The notes beneath the pieces are model-generated. The model was not told the origin of the DNA. It saw nothing but the letters and a program-made list of their open reading frames with translations, and made no database searches. From NCBI RefSeq assembly GCF_017310035.1, contig NZ_CP022296.1:1674001-1738000 (forward strand): DNA of 64,000 bases. Direction: 5' to 3'. This DNA comes from Nocardioides sp. S5 (GTDB lineage Bacteria; Actinomycetota; Actinomycetes; Propionibacteriales; Nocardioidaceae). The position numbers were made by a program, and so were the translations under genes. Below, piece after piece: positions 8,471 through 17,365 of this stretch; the stretch's first letter is position 1; each line of letters opens with the position of its first letter.

Positions 8471-9511
8471 CTACCGCAGGACGCGGGTGCGGTAGCGGAG
8501 CTGCACTTTACTCATCCGAAGGTATTCACCACCCGTGACGCGTGCTCGGATCCGGAAGCGCGTCGGCGTGAGGCGCTCTCCGCTGAAGGTGATGGTGCCG
8601 GGGTTGTCGACGCTGGGCTTGCGGTCGATCTTCCACCTGAGGTTTCGGGCCCGGCGGGGAATCGAGAACTCGTAATGGACTTCGGCGTACCTCCCGCTGT
8701 CGCACCACATGTTGAGGTCGCCGCCCCGGTTCATCGCGTTGCATCCCAGCGTCGTCAGACGCCTTGTAGTTCGCGTGGCGGCGCGCTTGAGGGTCTCGTC
8801 TTCCGTCACTCGACCGGTGGCGATGTGGACCGGGCGTGACGCAGTCGCGGCGTGGCCCAGCCGGTTTCGTGCCGATACCCGCACCGTATAGAGGCCTGGG
8901 GGCACCAACTTTCTGTTGGCGTCGCGGCCGTCCCACCCGAATGAGTAGTTGCTGCTTGTCCGGTTGAGCAGCACGCGGCCCGACGAGTCGAGCACTTCGA
9001 CCAGGTCACGAGGCACCAGGCTGCTGTCCATCATCCCGGACTTCCAGGAAAAGAAGACTTTGTCCTTATAGCCGTCGTCCTTAATCGGGTAGAACTTCGA
9101 GGGGCCGCCGTCCAGGTCGCTCACCCACGGTGGCATGGTTACGGAGAAGTCCACACGCACGTCGAAGCCGTAGCCACGGAGCGCCAGGAAAGCGGTCTGG
9201 TCGGCCAGCAGGGTGTCGGAGACGGGGACGGTGACGGTCGTGCCCGCGGTCGGTTTGTAGTCGATCTCAGTGAGGAAGAATCCGTAGCAGTCGCAGTATC
9301 CGTAGTAGAGGTTGTACTCGCCCGCCGGCGCCTCGCCCATGTCGATGGTCGCCGATGACAATGGCCCAAGGACCATCGAGCCGGGCGCTGGCGACACGAA
9401 AATGGGAGGGCCCACGGCTCCGGCCGACGTCGAGACCGCGGCGAGCAGCCCACCCGCCATGACCAGCACCAGGCTCAGCATGCGTACGAGGAAGGGGCCC
9501 AGCTTGGTCAC
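8471..9511 (-). CDS. Secreted protein with FlgD/Ig-like repeat
   Basis: 346 residues from a GTG at 9511, chosen because AGGAGA lies about eight bases upstream and a signal peptide follows (residues 1-35, core MLSLVLVMAGGLLAAV). The mature protein starts with a beta-rich domain, then a FlgD/Big-like domain near residues 160-245 marked by SFGWDGRDANRKLVPPGLYTV, and a C-terminal domain with two or three Cys. It resembles the protein at 22729-23841 in architecture. A role at the cell surface is likely; the substrate is unknown. Confidence 0.7.
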   Translation of the reverse strand: MTKLGPFLVRMLSLVLVMAGGLLAAVSTSAGAVGPPIFVSPAPGSMVLGPLSSATIDMGEAPAGEYNLYYGYCDCYGFFLTEIDYKPTAGTTVTVPVSDTLLADQTAFLALRGYGFDVRVDFSVTMPPWVSDLDGGPSKFYPIKDDGYKDKVFFSWKSGMMDSSLVPRDLVEVLDSSGRVLLNRTSSNYSFGWDGRDANRKLVPPGLYTVRVSARNRLGHAATASRPVHIATGRVTEDETLKRAATRTTRRLTTLGCNAMNRGGDLNMWCDSGRYAEVHYEFSIPRRARNLRWKIDRKPSVDNPGTITFSGERLTPTRFRIRARVTGGEYLRMSKVQLRYRTRVLR

Positions 9512-9872
9512 GTCGCGATCTCCTGGTCTCCTGGCGCCCACCGACGGACGCAACTCGAGCGTATGGCGGTTCAGTATCTCCTGTCCGTCGAACCGCATGC
9601 GCGGCTGGAGATCGTCGGTCAAGGTGTCGACGCACGGCCATGCCGCGAGTGGGAGCGCGGCGCGCGTCAGCGATGAGTAGAAAGCCACAACTACGTCGAC
9701 TCCCAGCGGCTCCGGAAAGCGACGTCGACGATGCTGCCGCCGAGGCGGCGCATAGACGCGCCGCGGCCGCCCGACTCCCAGCGACGTGGTATCAACACTC
9801 ACAACCAAGACACTCAATTGGACTGGCGCAAGTCAAGTTGCGCTTTGTCGAACGATTGTGGAGGCACCACAG
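9512..9872. other. Divergent promoter region
   Basis: About 360 bases between the start of the leftward secreted-protein gene and the start of the rightward KAP NTPase gene. It must carry promoters for both. No operator-like repeats were recognised. Confidence 0.4.
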
Positions 9873-9920
9873 ATGAGCAGCGGACAGTCACAGGAAGTCT
9901 GGCGAGACGATCCCATCGAG
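9873..9920 (+). pseudogene. KAP NTPase gene, 5' fragment (codons 1-16)
   Basis: An ATG at 9873 preceded by GTGGAGG opens a frame MSSGQSQEVWRDDPIE that runs straight into the IS21 left end. Skipping the IS21 and one copy of ATCGAG, the frame continues without interruption as SADQDTLGRRHLAS in the KAP gene at 12533. DDPI followed by an (E/D)xLGR stretch is the usual start of KAP-family NTPases, which supports this as the original N-terminus. Confidence 0.85.
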
Positions 9921-10135
9921 TGTCCGTGGCCATGAAAAAGTCCCCACTGGTGGCCAGGTAGCGGTCCCCACTGGTGGCCATGTCGGGTCCCCGGTGATGG
10001 CCAGGTCGAAGTCCCCGCTCCTCGTTCTTCGCGTGTTGTAACGGCTCGTGAGGGCCCTGCGTGGTGACGGTTGGCGATGTCTGGTCAGCCGTCGTCACCA
10101 CGCAGGGGTCTTCATTGAAGAACGAGAGAGAACGA

Positions 10136-11692
10136 ATGGACATCATTTCGGCCTACCGCGAGGTGGGCACTTACCGGGGAGCGGCCGAGTTGTGCGGCAC
10201 GACCCACAAGACGGTGCGTCGGGTCATCGACGCCCACCAGGCCAGCAGTCGCGGCGAGCCGCCGGCGCCGCGGGTGGAGCGGGGTCGCAACTACGACTCG
10301 GTCGCCCACCTGGTCGCGGAGAAGGTCAACGACACCGTCGGCAAGATCAGCGCGAAGCGGCTGCTGCCGGCCGCGCGTGCGGCTGGGTATGAGGGGTCGG
10401 ACCGGAACTTCCGGCGGCTGGTCGCGGACGCGAAGCGCGAGTGGCGCATCGGGCAGGCCCGTGCTGGCGGACGCCGACCGGCGGTGTGGACCCCGGGTGA
10501 GGTACTCGCCATCGACTGGGGCACCGAGATCGTGGCCGGCCGACGGGTGCACGTGTTCTGTGCGGTGCTGGCCTGGTCGCGCTACCGGTTCGTCCGGTTC
10601 GGCCCCGATGAGCAGCAAACCACCACCCTGGCGCTGCTGGCCGAGTGCTTCGAGGAGCTCGGCGGGGTGCCGAAGCTGGTGCTGGCCGACCGGATGGCCT
10701 GTCTGAAGGGCAACGTGGTCGCGAACGTGGTCGTCCCGGCACCGGACTACGTCCGGTTCGCCGCCCACTACCGGTTCCGGCCCGACTTCTGCCACGCGAG
10801 CGATCCGGAATCCAAGGGCATCGTGGAGAACCTCGTCGGCTACGCCAAGGACGACCTCCTCGTCCCCTTGAGGCTTGAGGACGACGCGACCGTGTGGGCA
10901 GGCGGCTATGCCGGACTGAACACCCGCGCGCGAGCCTGGTGCACGGAGGTCAACGGCCGCCGGCACAGCGAGATCCACGCGATCCCGGACGACCGGCTGG
11001 TCACCGAGCGTGACCTGCTCGGCGAGCTGCCGTCGCTACGGCTCGAGGTGGGTCCCGCCCCGATCACCAGGAAGGTGGACAAGCTCTCCTGCATCCGATT
11101 CGGGTCCGCGCGCTACTCGGTCCCGAACCGGCTGATCGGGCGGATCGTGACGGTGCTGGTCGACGAACGCGACCGGATCCTGCGCGTGATCGAGCCGATC
11201 ACCGGCGAAGTCCACGCCGAGCACGGGCTGGTGGCGCCGGGTGAGACCAGCATCGACGACGCCCACTACGACCGGCCCCGACCGGCCACACCCGAGCGTC
11301 GGGCGCGGGGCCGGACCGTGGCCGAGAAGCAGTTCTTGGCCCTGGGTCCAGTGGCCGAGCAGTTCCTGGTCGGTGCCGCCGCGGCCGGGGTCACCAAGCT
11401 CAACACCGAGATAGCCACGGTGCTGGACCTGGGCGCCGCCCACGGCACCGACGCACTGCAAGCGGCGCTGGAACGTGCGGTGGCGTTCGGGAGGTGGCGT
11501 TCCGACGACGTCCGGTCGATCCTGGCCACCAACGGACACGCACCCCGACCCACCCCGGCCGGGCAGGCGCTGGTGATGACCCTGCCCACCGTCCCGACCC
11601 GAACGCTGGACGCCTACCGGATCAATCCCGACGCCCGACCAGCCGCAGGACCGCTCCTGGACGAAGCCGTGGACGGCGGTGACGTGTCGTGA
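10136..11692 (+). CDS. istA: IS21-family transposase IstA
   Basis: 518 residues. An N-terminal helix-turn-helix (YRGAAELCGTTHKTVRRVID) is followed by an rve-type DDE domain: AIDWGTEIV (Asp), LVLADRMAC (Asp) and ESKGIVENLVGYAK (Glu). ATG at 10136 is chosen over an earlier in-frame start because it begins the conserved helix-turn-helix and follows a GAGAGA purine stretch. The stop overlaps istB (GTGA). Confidence 0.93.
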   Translation: MDIISAYREVGTYRGAAELCGTTHKTVRRVIDAHQASSRGEPPAPRVERGRNYDSVAHLVAEKVNDTVGKISAKRLLPAARAAGYEGSDRNFRRLVADAKREWRIGQARAGGRRPAVWTPGEVLAIDWGTEIVAGRRVHVFCAVLAWSRYRFVRFGPDEQQTTTLALLAECFEELGGVPKLVLADRMACLKGNVVANVVVPAPDYVRFAAHYRFRPDFCHASDPESKGIVENLVGYAKDDLLVPLRLEDDATVWAGGYAGLNTRARAWCTEVNGRRHSEIHAIPDDRLVTERDLLGELPSLRLEVGPAPITRKVDKLSCIRFGSARYSVPNRLIGRIVTVLVDERDRILRVIEPITGEVHAEHGLVAPGETSIDDAHYDRPRPATPERRARGRTVAEKQFLALGPVAEQFLVGAAAAGVTKLNTEIATVLDLGAAHGTDALQAALERAVAFGRWRSDDVRSILATNGHAPRPTPAGQALVMTLPTVPTRTLDAYRINPDARPAAGPLLDEAVDGGDVS

Positions 11693-12468
11693 CCGCCACG
11701 ACCCCGCCGCCGCTGGCCACCGACCTGAACGACGGACTGAAGCGGCTCAAGATGGCCGCGATGCGCCGCCTGGCACCCGAGCTGCTCCTCACCGCGAAGA
11801 CCCAACGCTGGAACCCCGAGGAGTTCCTCCGCACCCTCATCGAGGCCGAGATCGCCTCACGTGATGAGTCCAACCGGCGTACCCGGATGCGACAAGCCGG
11901 CTTCCCGGTCACCAAACGACTCGAGGAGTTCGACGTCGCCGCATCCTCGATCCCACCGGCCACGTTCGACTACCTCGCCAGCCTGGAGTGGATCCGCGCC
12001 GCCGAGAACGTGTGCCTGATCGGGCCCGCCGGGACGGGGAAGTCACACACCCTGATCGCACTCGGGATCGCGGCAGTCGAAACAGGTCACCGGGTCCGTT
12101 ACTTCACCGCCGCCGAACTCGTCGAGACCCTCTACCGCGGGCTGGCCGACAACTCCGTCGGGAAGGTCATCGAGAACCTGCTGCGCCACGACCTGCTCCT
12201 GGTCGACGAGCTCGGGTTCGCGCCGCTGGACGACACCGGCGCGCAGCTGCTGTTCCGGTTCGTCGCGGCTGCCTACGAACGCCGCTCGCTCGGGATCGCG
12301 TCCCACTGGCCCTTCGAGTCCTGGGGACGGTTCCTGCCCGAGCACACCACCGCGGTCAGCATGCTCGACCGGCTCCTGCACCACTGCCACACCGTCGTCA
12401 CCGACGGCGACTCCTACCGAATGAAACAGGCCCGAGCGAACGGAGGAACCCGCCTCAAGAGCAACTGA
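11689..12468 (+). CDS. istB: IS21-family helper ATPase IstB
   Basis: 259 residues, GTG start overlapping the istA stop. Walker A is GPAGTGKSHTLIA and Walker B is LLLVDELGFAPLD, followed by the RRSLGIAS sensor region. It works with IstA in transposition of this element. Intact. Confidence 0.92.
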   Translation: MTATTPPPLATDLNDGLKRLKMAAMRRLAPELLLTAKTQRWNPEEFLRTLIEAEIASRDESNRRTRMRQAGFPVTKRLEEFDVAASSIPPATFDYLASLEWIRAAENVCLIGPAGTGKSHTLIALGIAAVETGHRVRYFTAAELVETLYRGLADNSVGKVIENLLRHDLLLVDELGFAPLDDTGAQLLFRFVAAAYERRSLGIASHWPFESWGRFLPEHTTAVSMLDRLLHHCHTVVTDGDSYRMKQARANGGTRLKSN

Positions 12469-12532
12469 GAACCCACGAGGGGTGGGGACTTTCAGTTGGC
12501 CACCAGTGGGGACCACGACTTGGCCATTGACA

Positions 12533-14524
12533 ATCGAGTCGGCCGACCAAGACACGCTCGGGCGAAGGCACCTGGCCAGTCGCACCGCCGAACTTGTGAT
12601 GGAAACGCACTCCTGGGAGTCGAGCGTGGTTCTCGCCCTAATCGGCTCCTGGGGCGGGGGAAAGTCGTCGGCACTGCAGATGACAATCAACGAGCTAGGT
12701 CAGCGCGGGCGGAACTGGAAAGTCGTCCGCTTCACGCCGTGGGCGGCCGCTGATACCGGAGGGGTTCTGTCAGAGTTCTACGCAGCGATTGCTAGTGCGC
12801 TGCCGGAGAAGAAGTTCGAGAAGTTCAGATCTGGGTTGGCGGATCTCGTAGAGGTCTCCGCACCCTCCGCGACCCTCGTTCCATACGGAGGGTCCAGCAT
12901 TAAGGGGGGCGCGACGTGGTTCAGCAAGTGGCTCCGACGTCAGAAGCCGTGGGAGAAGGCATTCAAGGAAGCCAGCTACGAACTGCTGCAACAACAGACG
13001 CCGCTGCTCGTGGTTGCCGACGACATCGACCGACTTCAGGGCGAGGAACTACTGGGCTTTCTGAAGGTCATTCGGTTACTCGGTCGCTTCCCGGGGATCT
13101 CATACCTTCTAGCCTACGACGAACGCAGCCTCAATCGGACCCTGCTCCAGACCGCGACGGGGGTCGAGGACAGGGATGGTTCCCATGCCTTCCTCGAGAA
13201 ATTTGTGCAGTACCCCATCTACCTCCCGGCCCTACTTCCTGGGCAAGTGTTGCGCCTGATCGACGATTCGCTGGAGGAGGCGCTAAGGGGTACGGCGCAC
13301 ACAATAAGCGCGCAAGATGGTCGCCTTGCGGTCATGGACCACGTCTGGAGCAACTACTTAGACACTCCACGGGCAATCAAACGTTTTGGCGCTCAGGTAA
13401 AACTGCTCCTTCCCCTACATACGCCGGACGAAGTTGACGTTACTGATTTGGTGCTGCTGACCTTGCTCAGGCTCCGGTTCCCGCGCGTTTACGAGGCCCT
13501 GCCCGCGCGCAAGTCACGTCTCACCGGTGGTGACGCAGCAACATTCGACTGGAAGGGCCTCGTCGATGAGTCCACACTCTCCGAGGCTGACCACCCAGCC
13601 GCCAGAGAGATCGTGGGTGCGCTGTTCCCCAACACGATGTTCACAGGCGGGTCGAGAGCGGAGCGGCCGAAGGTATCGCATCATCAATACTTCGACCGCT
13701 ACTTCATTCACAACATCCCAGACGACGATGTACCTGACTACGAGGTGTGGCGAGCCCTGGAGGCAGCCTCAGCTGGCGACGCCGGTCCGCTCTCGCATCT
13801 ACTCACGACTGAAGTAAGCGACAAAGTGGACACAGCAATAAGCAAGCTGTGGTCCTTCTCGATACAGGGCGACCCGGCCTCATCCGCGGATGTTCGCCTT
13901 CTCGCAGGAGTGATGTCGCAGATCGCGGACCTAGAGGGTCGCACTACCGGGCTCTCGGACCGACGACAGCGGGTGTCTAGATGGGCGGCCGATCTCTTGG
14001 AACGACTCCCTAGCGAGGTTTCAGCCACCAGCGTTAGCACTGCGCTCCGTGCGTGCCCTGAACTACCACTGGTTGCGGACATATTGTGGCTAGCAAGCGG
14101 TGATGAAGAGAAACTGCCCGAGGGTGTCAAAGAGTCCCGAACCGAACTTGGCGCTGACGTGTTGGAAGCACTCGTTGCTCACCTCATCAAGGGAGACGCT
14201 GCTCCTCTCGACCACTCAGGTCCGACGCTGTCACGCTATTTGGCCCACTTTGCGGCCGGTATCGCTGCTCCTCGTCTCAAGGCCGGGGTGGGGCGCGAGT
14301 TCAGTGCCGCAGACTATGCCTCGCGATTCGTATGGCTCAGCTACACCATTGGAAATAGACCCATCGCGGCTCTCGACAGCTTCGCCACCGAGTCCTTTCG
14401 ACTGCTGACGGACTTTCATGACGTCTTCTTCGACCTCGAAATGATCGATGACGTGGATCAGCACGACGTTTCGTGGGAGAACAGGAAAGCCTTCGCTCAG
14501 GGCCGAGCGCGCAGGCTGCCCTGA
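12533..14524 (+). pseudogene. KAP family P-loop NTPase, main part, disrupted at its 5' end by IS21
   Basis: Joined with 9873-9920 this makes a 677-residue KAP-type NTPase. In the rebuilt numbering Walker A is GSWGGGKSS (about 52-60) and Walker B is LVVADDIDRL (about 173-182), followed by the family's FLKVIRLLGRFPGISYLLAYD segment. Helical domains fill the C-terminal half; no obvious transmembrane hairpin is seen. KAP NTPases occur in phage-defence and toxin-like settings, which fits the nuclease-rich neighbours. The frame stays open leftward into the IS right end, where a GTG at 12482 could start a fusion protein lacking only the first 16 native residues, so some product may survive. Confidence 0.88.
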
Positions 14525-14876
14525 GGCACTGTCACTGTCGAATTGGTCGACCTGGCGGGCCGATGACGAGCCGTCATATGAGTGGCGAGGTGCTTCGTCT
14601 TTGTGGGCGAAGTGGGTGTTGATGTGTCGGTCCACAGTGCGTGAAGCTTGGTAAGGCCGTGTCCTACGACCAGGACCTGCGGAGGCAGTACGCGATGGGT
14701 GCGATGACGGTGACTGGACGCCGAAGGCCGCAAGGCCCTACCTCATAGTGCGGGTTATGGGGGTGGCGGGTCGTTTCTCCCCGTTCATTACGTCCGCACC
14801 TGCTACCGCCGGCTTGCTGCGCGACGGCGACGAGGCGCGTCGAAGAGCGAAGCAACTCGGCGAGCGGGATGGGCGC
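14525..14876. other. Gene-free stretch
   Basis: About 350 bases. A 29-codon frame from a GTG at 14658 (VSYDQDLRRQYAMGAM...) and a short GGCC-GCAA-GGCC hairpin near 14729 are present, but neither can be called a gene or terminator with confidence. Confidence 0.35.
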
Positions 14877-15110
14877 TCAGCGATGCTTCGCCGGAGGGTC
14901 GTCGCCCGCAGTCGGGATACGCCGGAGCTGTGCCTCAGCATCCTCCAGCCGCAACCTGATCGGACGCCCGCTTCCCGCGCCACGCTTGCCGAGCCCGTAA
15001 CCCGGCAGCTCGCCACTGGCGATGAACCGGCGGGCTGTCTTCTCCGAGACCGACAGCACCTGTGCAGCGGCCTGCAGGCTGATGTTCCTAGGTAGGTCCG
15101 GCGAAACCAC
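14877..15110 (-). CDS. Excisionase-like helix-turn-helix protein
   Basis: 77 residues from a GTG at 15110. The core ISLQAAAQVLSVSEKTARRFIASGELPGYGLG matches the winged helix-turn-helix of excisionases and MerR-like DNA-binding proteins (HTH_17 type), ending in RPIRLRLEDAEAQL. It probably binds DNA at an attachment site or promoter. No integrase is adjacent; the only recombinase in the window is the short one at 3690. Confidence 0.7.
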   Translation of the reverse strand: MVSPDLPRNISLQAAAQVLSVSEKTARRFIASGELPGYGLGKRGAGSGRPIRLRLEDAEAQLRRIPTAGDDPPAKHR

Positions 15111-15471
15111 GTGAAGCCTGCGGGGCTCGGACCCGCGATCCCTGCGTGGCAAAGGCAGTGCGCTATCAATCGCGCCAAGGCCCCTGAAGCAACCAGCGCC
15201 GGCTGGTACCAGCCCTCGCTTCCAGTAATGCGCGTACGGGGTGGTCGAGCATGGACCGGAGCTACCGACGCACGTTCTGACCGCTGTTGAGCTGGCCCAC
15301 GCGTGGGTGAACGACCGCGTCGAATCGCTATGCGGCACCGGCTGCGGACGGGGCAGACCGGGGAGGGCGATCTCCGGTCGCTGATTCGGCGCTCGGACAA
15401 TACTTGCGTCGGATTGCTCCGATGCAACGCCAAGCGTCGCGGGAAGCTGGCGAGAGTGCCACCATGATGAG
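15111..15471. other. Gene-free stretch containing a tRNA-like 3' fragment
   Basis: On the minus strand, 15120-15158 can fold into a tRNA-like T arm (GCGGG, 7-base loop TCCGAGC, CCCGC), a 5-base spacer and a 4-bp anticodon-like arm. The D arm and acceptor are missing, so it is not a functional tRNA. It could be a relic of an attachment site in a tRNA gene. The rest shows only weak overlapping frames. Confidence 0.35.
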
Positions 15472-16152
15472 GTGGCGAGCCTGAGCGACCGGATTCTCGA
15501 CGCGATCCGGTATGCGCCACTCGACGATGACGTGCTCGCGAAACGTCTTGGCGTCCTGCAACGGCAGTCTGTAAACCAGGCTGCTCGCCGACTGGAAGCG
15601 CAAGGACTGTTGCGCCGGATACCCGGTCCCGACGGGAAGATCGTCAACGCGTTGGCCGAGGCGACTTCATCGAACGGTGGACCTACTGTCGCGATGGCGC
15701 AGCGGAGGTCGCAGAATGACGCGAGGGCCGGCCAGCGGGATCGGTTCCTCGGCGATCGGATCACTGAGGACGAAGTTAAGGAGGCCGCCCGGGCGTACCT
15801 GGTCGCCGATGGGTTCGAAGTGCAAGTCGCGTGGGGGCGCAACCCCGGCGTCGACATTCACGCCAGGCACCGTGATGGTCGGCTGATCCTCATCGAGGCC
15901 AAGGCGGAGGTGGGGACCGCCGGGGCGCAGCAGCACAACTACTTCGTCGGCGCGCTTGGCGAACTAGTGCAGAGAATGACGGAGCCGGAAGCCACATATG
16001 CGCTCGCACTTCCCGACAATCGCCAGTACCGCGGCCTGGTAGACCGACTCCCTGCTCTGGCCAAGCGACGGCTCCAACTTGCTGTGTTCTGGGTCGACCG
16101 TACCGCTGGAGGTTTGAGCGTCATGGTCGAGCGGGCGCCGGCGGACGGATGA
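15472..16152 (+). CDS. Winged-helix / PD-(D/E)XK endonuclease-like protein
   Basis: 226 residues, GTG start. Residues 5-60 look like a winged helix (SVNQAARRLEAQGLLRRIPG). The C-terminal half carries a restriction-endonuclease core: Asp128 in GVDIHARHRDGR, Glu142 and Lys144 in LILIEAKAE, and Gln153/154. This is the D-ExK arrangement of Mrr-type and other PD-(D/E)XK enzymes. It stands alone on the plus strand between an excisionase-like gene and an opposing operon. A DNA-binding nuclease used in defence is likely; specificity is unknown. Confidence 0.7.
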   Translation: MASLSDRILDAIRYAPLDDDVLAKRLGVLQRQSVNQAARRLEAQGLLRRIPGPDGKIVNALAEATSSNGGPTVAMAQRRSQNDARAGQRDRFLGDRITEDEVKEAARAYLVADGFEVQVAWGRNPGVDIHARHRDGRLILIEAKAEVGTAGAQQHNYFVGALGELVQRMTEPEATYALALPDNRQYRGLVDRLPALAKRRLQLAVFWVDRTAGGLSVMVERAPADG

Positions 16153-16197
16153 TCACGTGGCAACTAGACGCAGCAGTGCCGCCTGCCACATTCCCTC

Positions 16198-16878
16198 TTA
16201 CCCGTGTGACCAGTGGACAAGAACTTCGATGTCCCAGCCGAGCATTTCATCGACGCTGCGAGACAGGGCGAGCGACACAACGCGGTCGTCTTTGGGAGCG
16301 AATGGCCGCATCGGGTTTGGCACGCCCAGCACCGCGCCGAGGGCGTCGATGGTCGGCTTCCATAGCTGAGCCCAATTGCGCCCGGAGCTCACGCGGTAGT
16401 GAATCTCCAGCGTGAGCGCGCCTGCCAAATGCTCTTGAGGGGCAGCTGCAACGCACGCAGCCGCGACCTCGTGCTTCCAGGCCGGCGATTGCGCTGATGA
16501 GGTCGTCCTCACTTTAATCTGCGGAACCCACGAGTCATCGGTGAGCTCTCTGATCCGTTCGATGGCAAGAGTTGAGCTGTTTCCGTGCACCTTCTGCCCA
16601 AAGACCGCGAAGAAGCGTTCCTGACCCAAACGCCGCACAACCGGCAACAAGTAGTTGTCGAGGTCACGGCCGCCCGTGGTCAGCGAGGTCGTGGATGGCA
16701 GTCCCACGGCGAGGCTCAATGCCAACGGAGCCGAGGGGTCGAGATCCCGCAACCGGCCTTGGACACTCGTCAAGAACGCGTTGAGTCGCGCCTGGGAACG
16801 GCTCCCTGCCCTGTCCCAACTCTCCAGGGCGGGTGCCAGCGGAAGTACTTGGCCGGTAGCGGGTCGGTGGTAGCGCAC
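16198..16878 (-). CDS. Unknown protein with RusA-like features
   Basis: 226 residues, GTG start six bases after the stop of the upstream gene. The C-terminal stretch LWKPTIDALGAVLG...FAPKDDRVVSLALSRS recalls RusA-type resolvases (a K-x-x-x-DAL helix, then DD ahead of a strand), and GRDLDNYLLPVVRRLG in the first half is similar in layout. The resemblance is weak and by eye only. It is the last gene of the operon led by the PGN_0703-like nuclease. Confidence 0.5.
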   Translation of the reverse strand: MRYHRPATGQVLPLAPALESWDRAGSRSQARLNAFLTSVQGRLRDLDPSAPLALSLAVGLPSTTSLTTGGRDLDNYLLPVVRRLGQERFFAVFGQKVHGNSSTLAIERIRELTDDSWVPQIKVRTTSSAQSPAWKHEVAAACVAAAPQEHLAGALTLEIHYRVSSGRNWAQLWKPTIDALGAVLGVPNPMRPFAPKDDRVVSLALSRSVDEMLGWDIEVLVHWSHG

Positions 16879-16884
16879 GAGGAT

Positions 16885-17271
16885 TTAGGCAGTCTCGGCG
16901 AGATGGGTATTCATCTCTGGTTGAAGAGCGTCAAGCTGCTCCCTGATCGAGCGGCGATGGGCACGCTTCGTGCCGGTCCCGGCGACCGGCATGTTCAGGC
17001 GCCGAACCAGGTTGCGCGCCCGATGGCTCCACCCCTCCGCTTGCTTCTTCTCGGCGTCACCTGTGGCGGACTGCGCGATCTCCTCGGCGAGCGCAGCTGT
17101 CAGTTCCAGTCGCGCTCGAAGACGCTTCGCGGGCGATGCGTTTGCGAGATCAAGAAAGAACTCGCCAAGCCGCTCCCGGTTCTTGGACTCAAGCAGTAGG
17201 GGCCACAGTTTGGGCAATTGCTTCCCGACCTGCGGTCCCGCTTTCGTCAACATCGACAACGCTTGCCCCAT
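16885..17271 (-). CDS. Small helical basic protein in nuclease operon
   Basis: 128 residues. The ATG at 17271 is chosen because AAGGAG sits ten bases upstream; an ATG at 17382 in the same frame would add a basic, low-complexity 37-residue extension. The protein is predicted mainly helical with many Arg/Lys/Glu residues and no catalytic motif. It lies between the nuclease gene (about 95 bases upstream) and the 16198 gene (6 bases downstream). Function unknown. Confidence 0.6.
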   Translation of the reverse strand: MGQALSMLTKAGPQVGKQLPKLWPLLLESKNRERLGEFFLDLANASPAKRLRARLELTAALAEEIAQSATGDAEKKQAEGWSHRARNLVRRLNMPVAGTGTKRAHRRSIREQLDALQPEMNTHLAETA

Positions 17272-17365
17272 GCCATGTGCACTCCTTGTCCGGTTGGTTG
17301 TTCCCCGCAGCGTAGGCGTCTTGCGGTGCCTGGTCCGGGTACGGGCACGGGGCATGTTCTCCTGG

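Larger units (their letters stand above)
9921..12532 (+). mobile_element. IS21-family element inserted in the KAP NTPase gene
   Basis: A complete 2612-bp element. The left end begins TGTCCGTGGCCATG and the right end, read inward, begins TGTCAATGGCCAAG; both then carry TCCCCACTGGTGGCCA, which is repeated a second time inside the left end. The element is flanked by the 6-bp direct repeat ATCGAG (9915-9920 and 12533-12538), a target duplication. Both genes are intact, so the insertion is probably recent. Confidence 0.95.
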
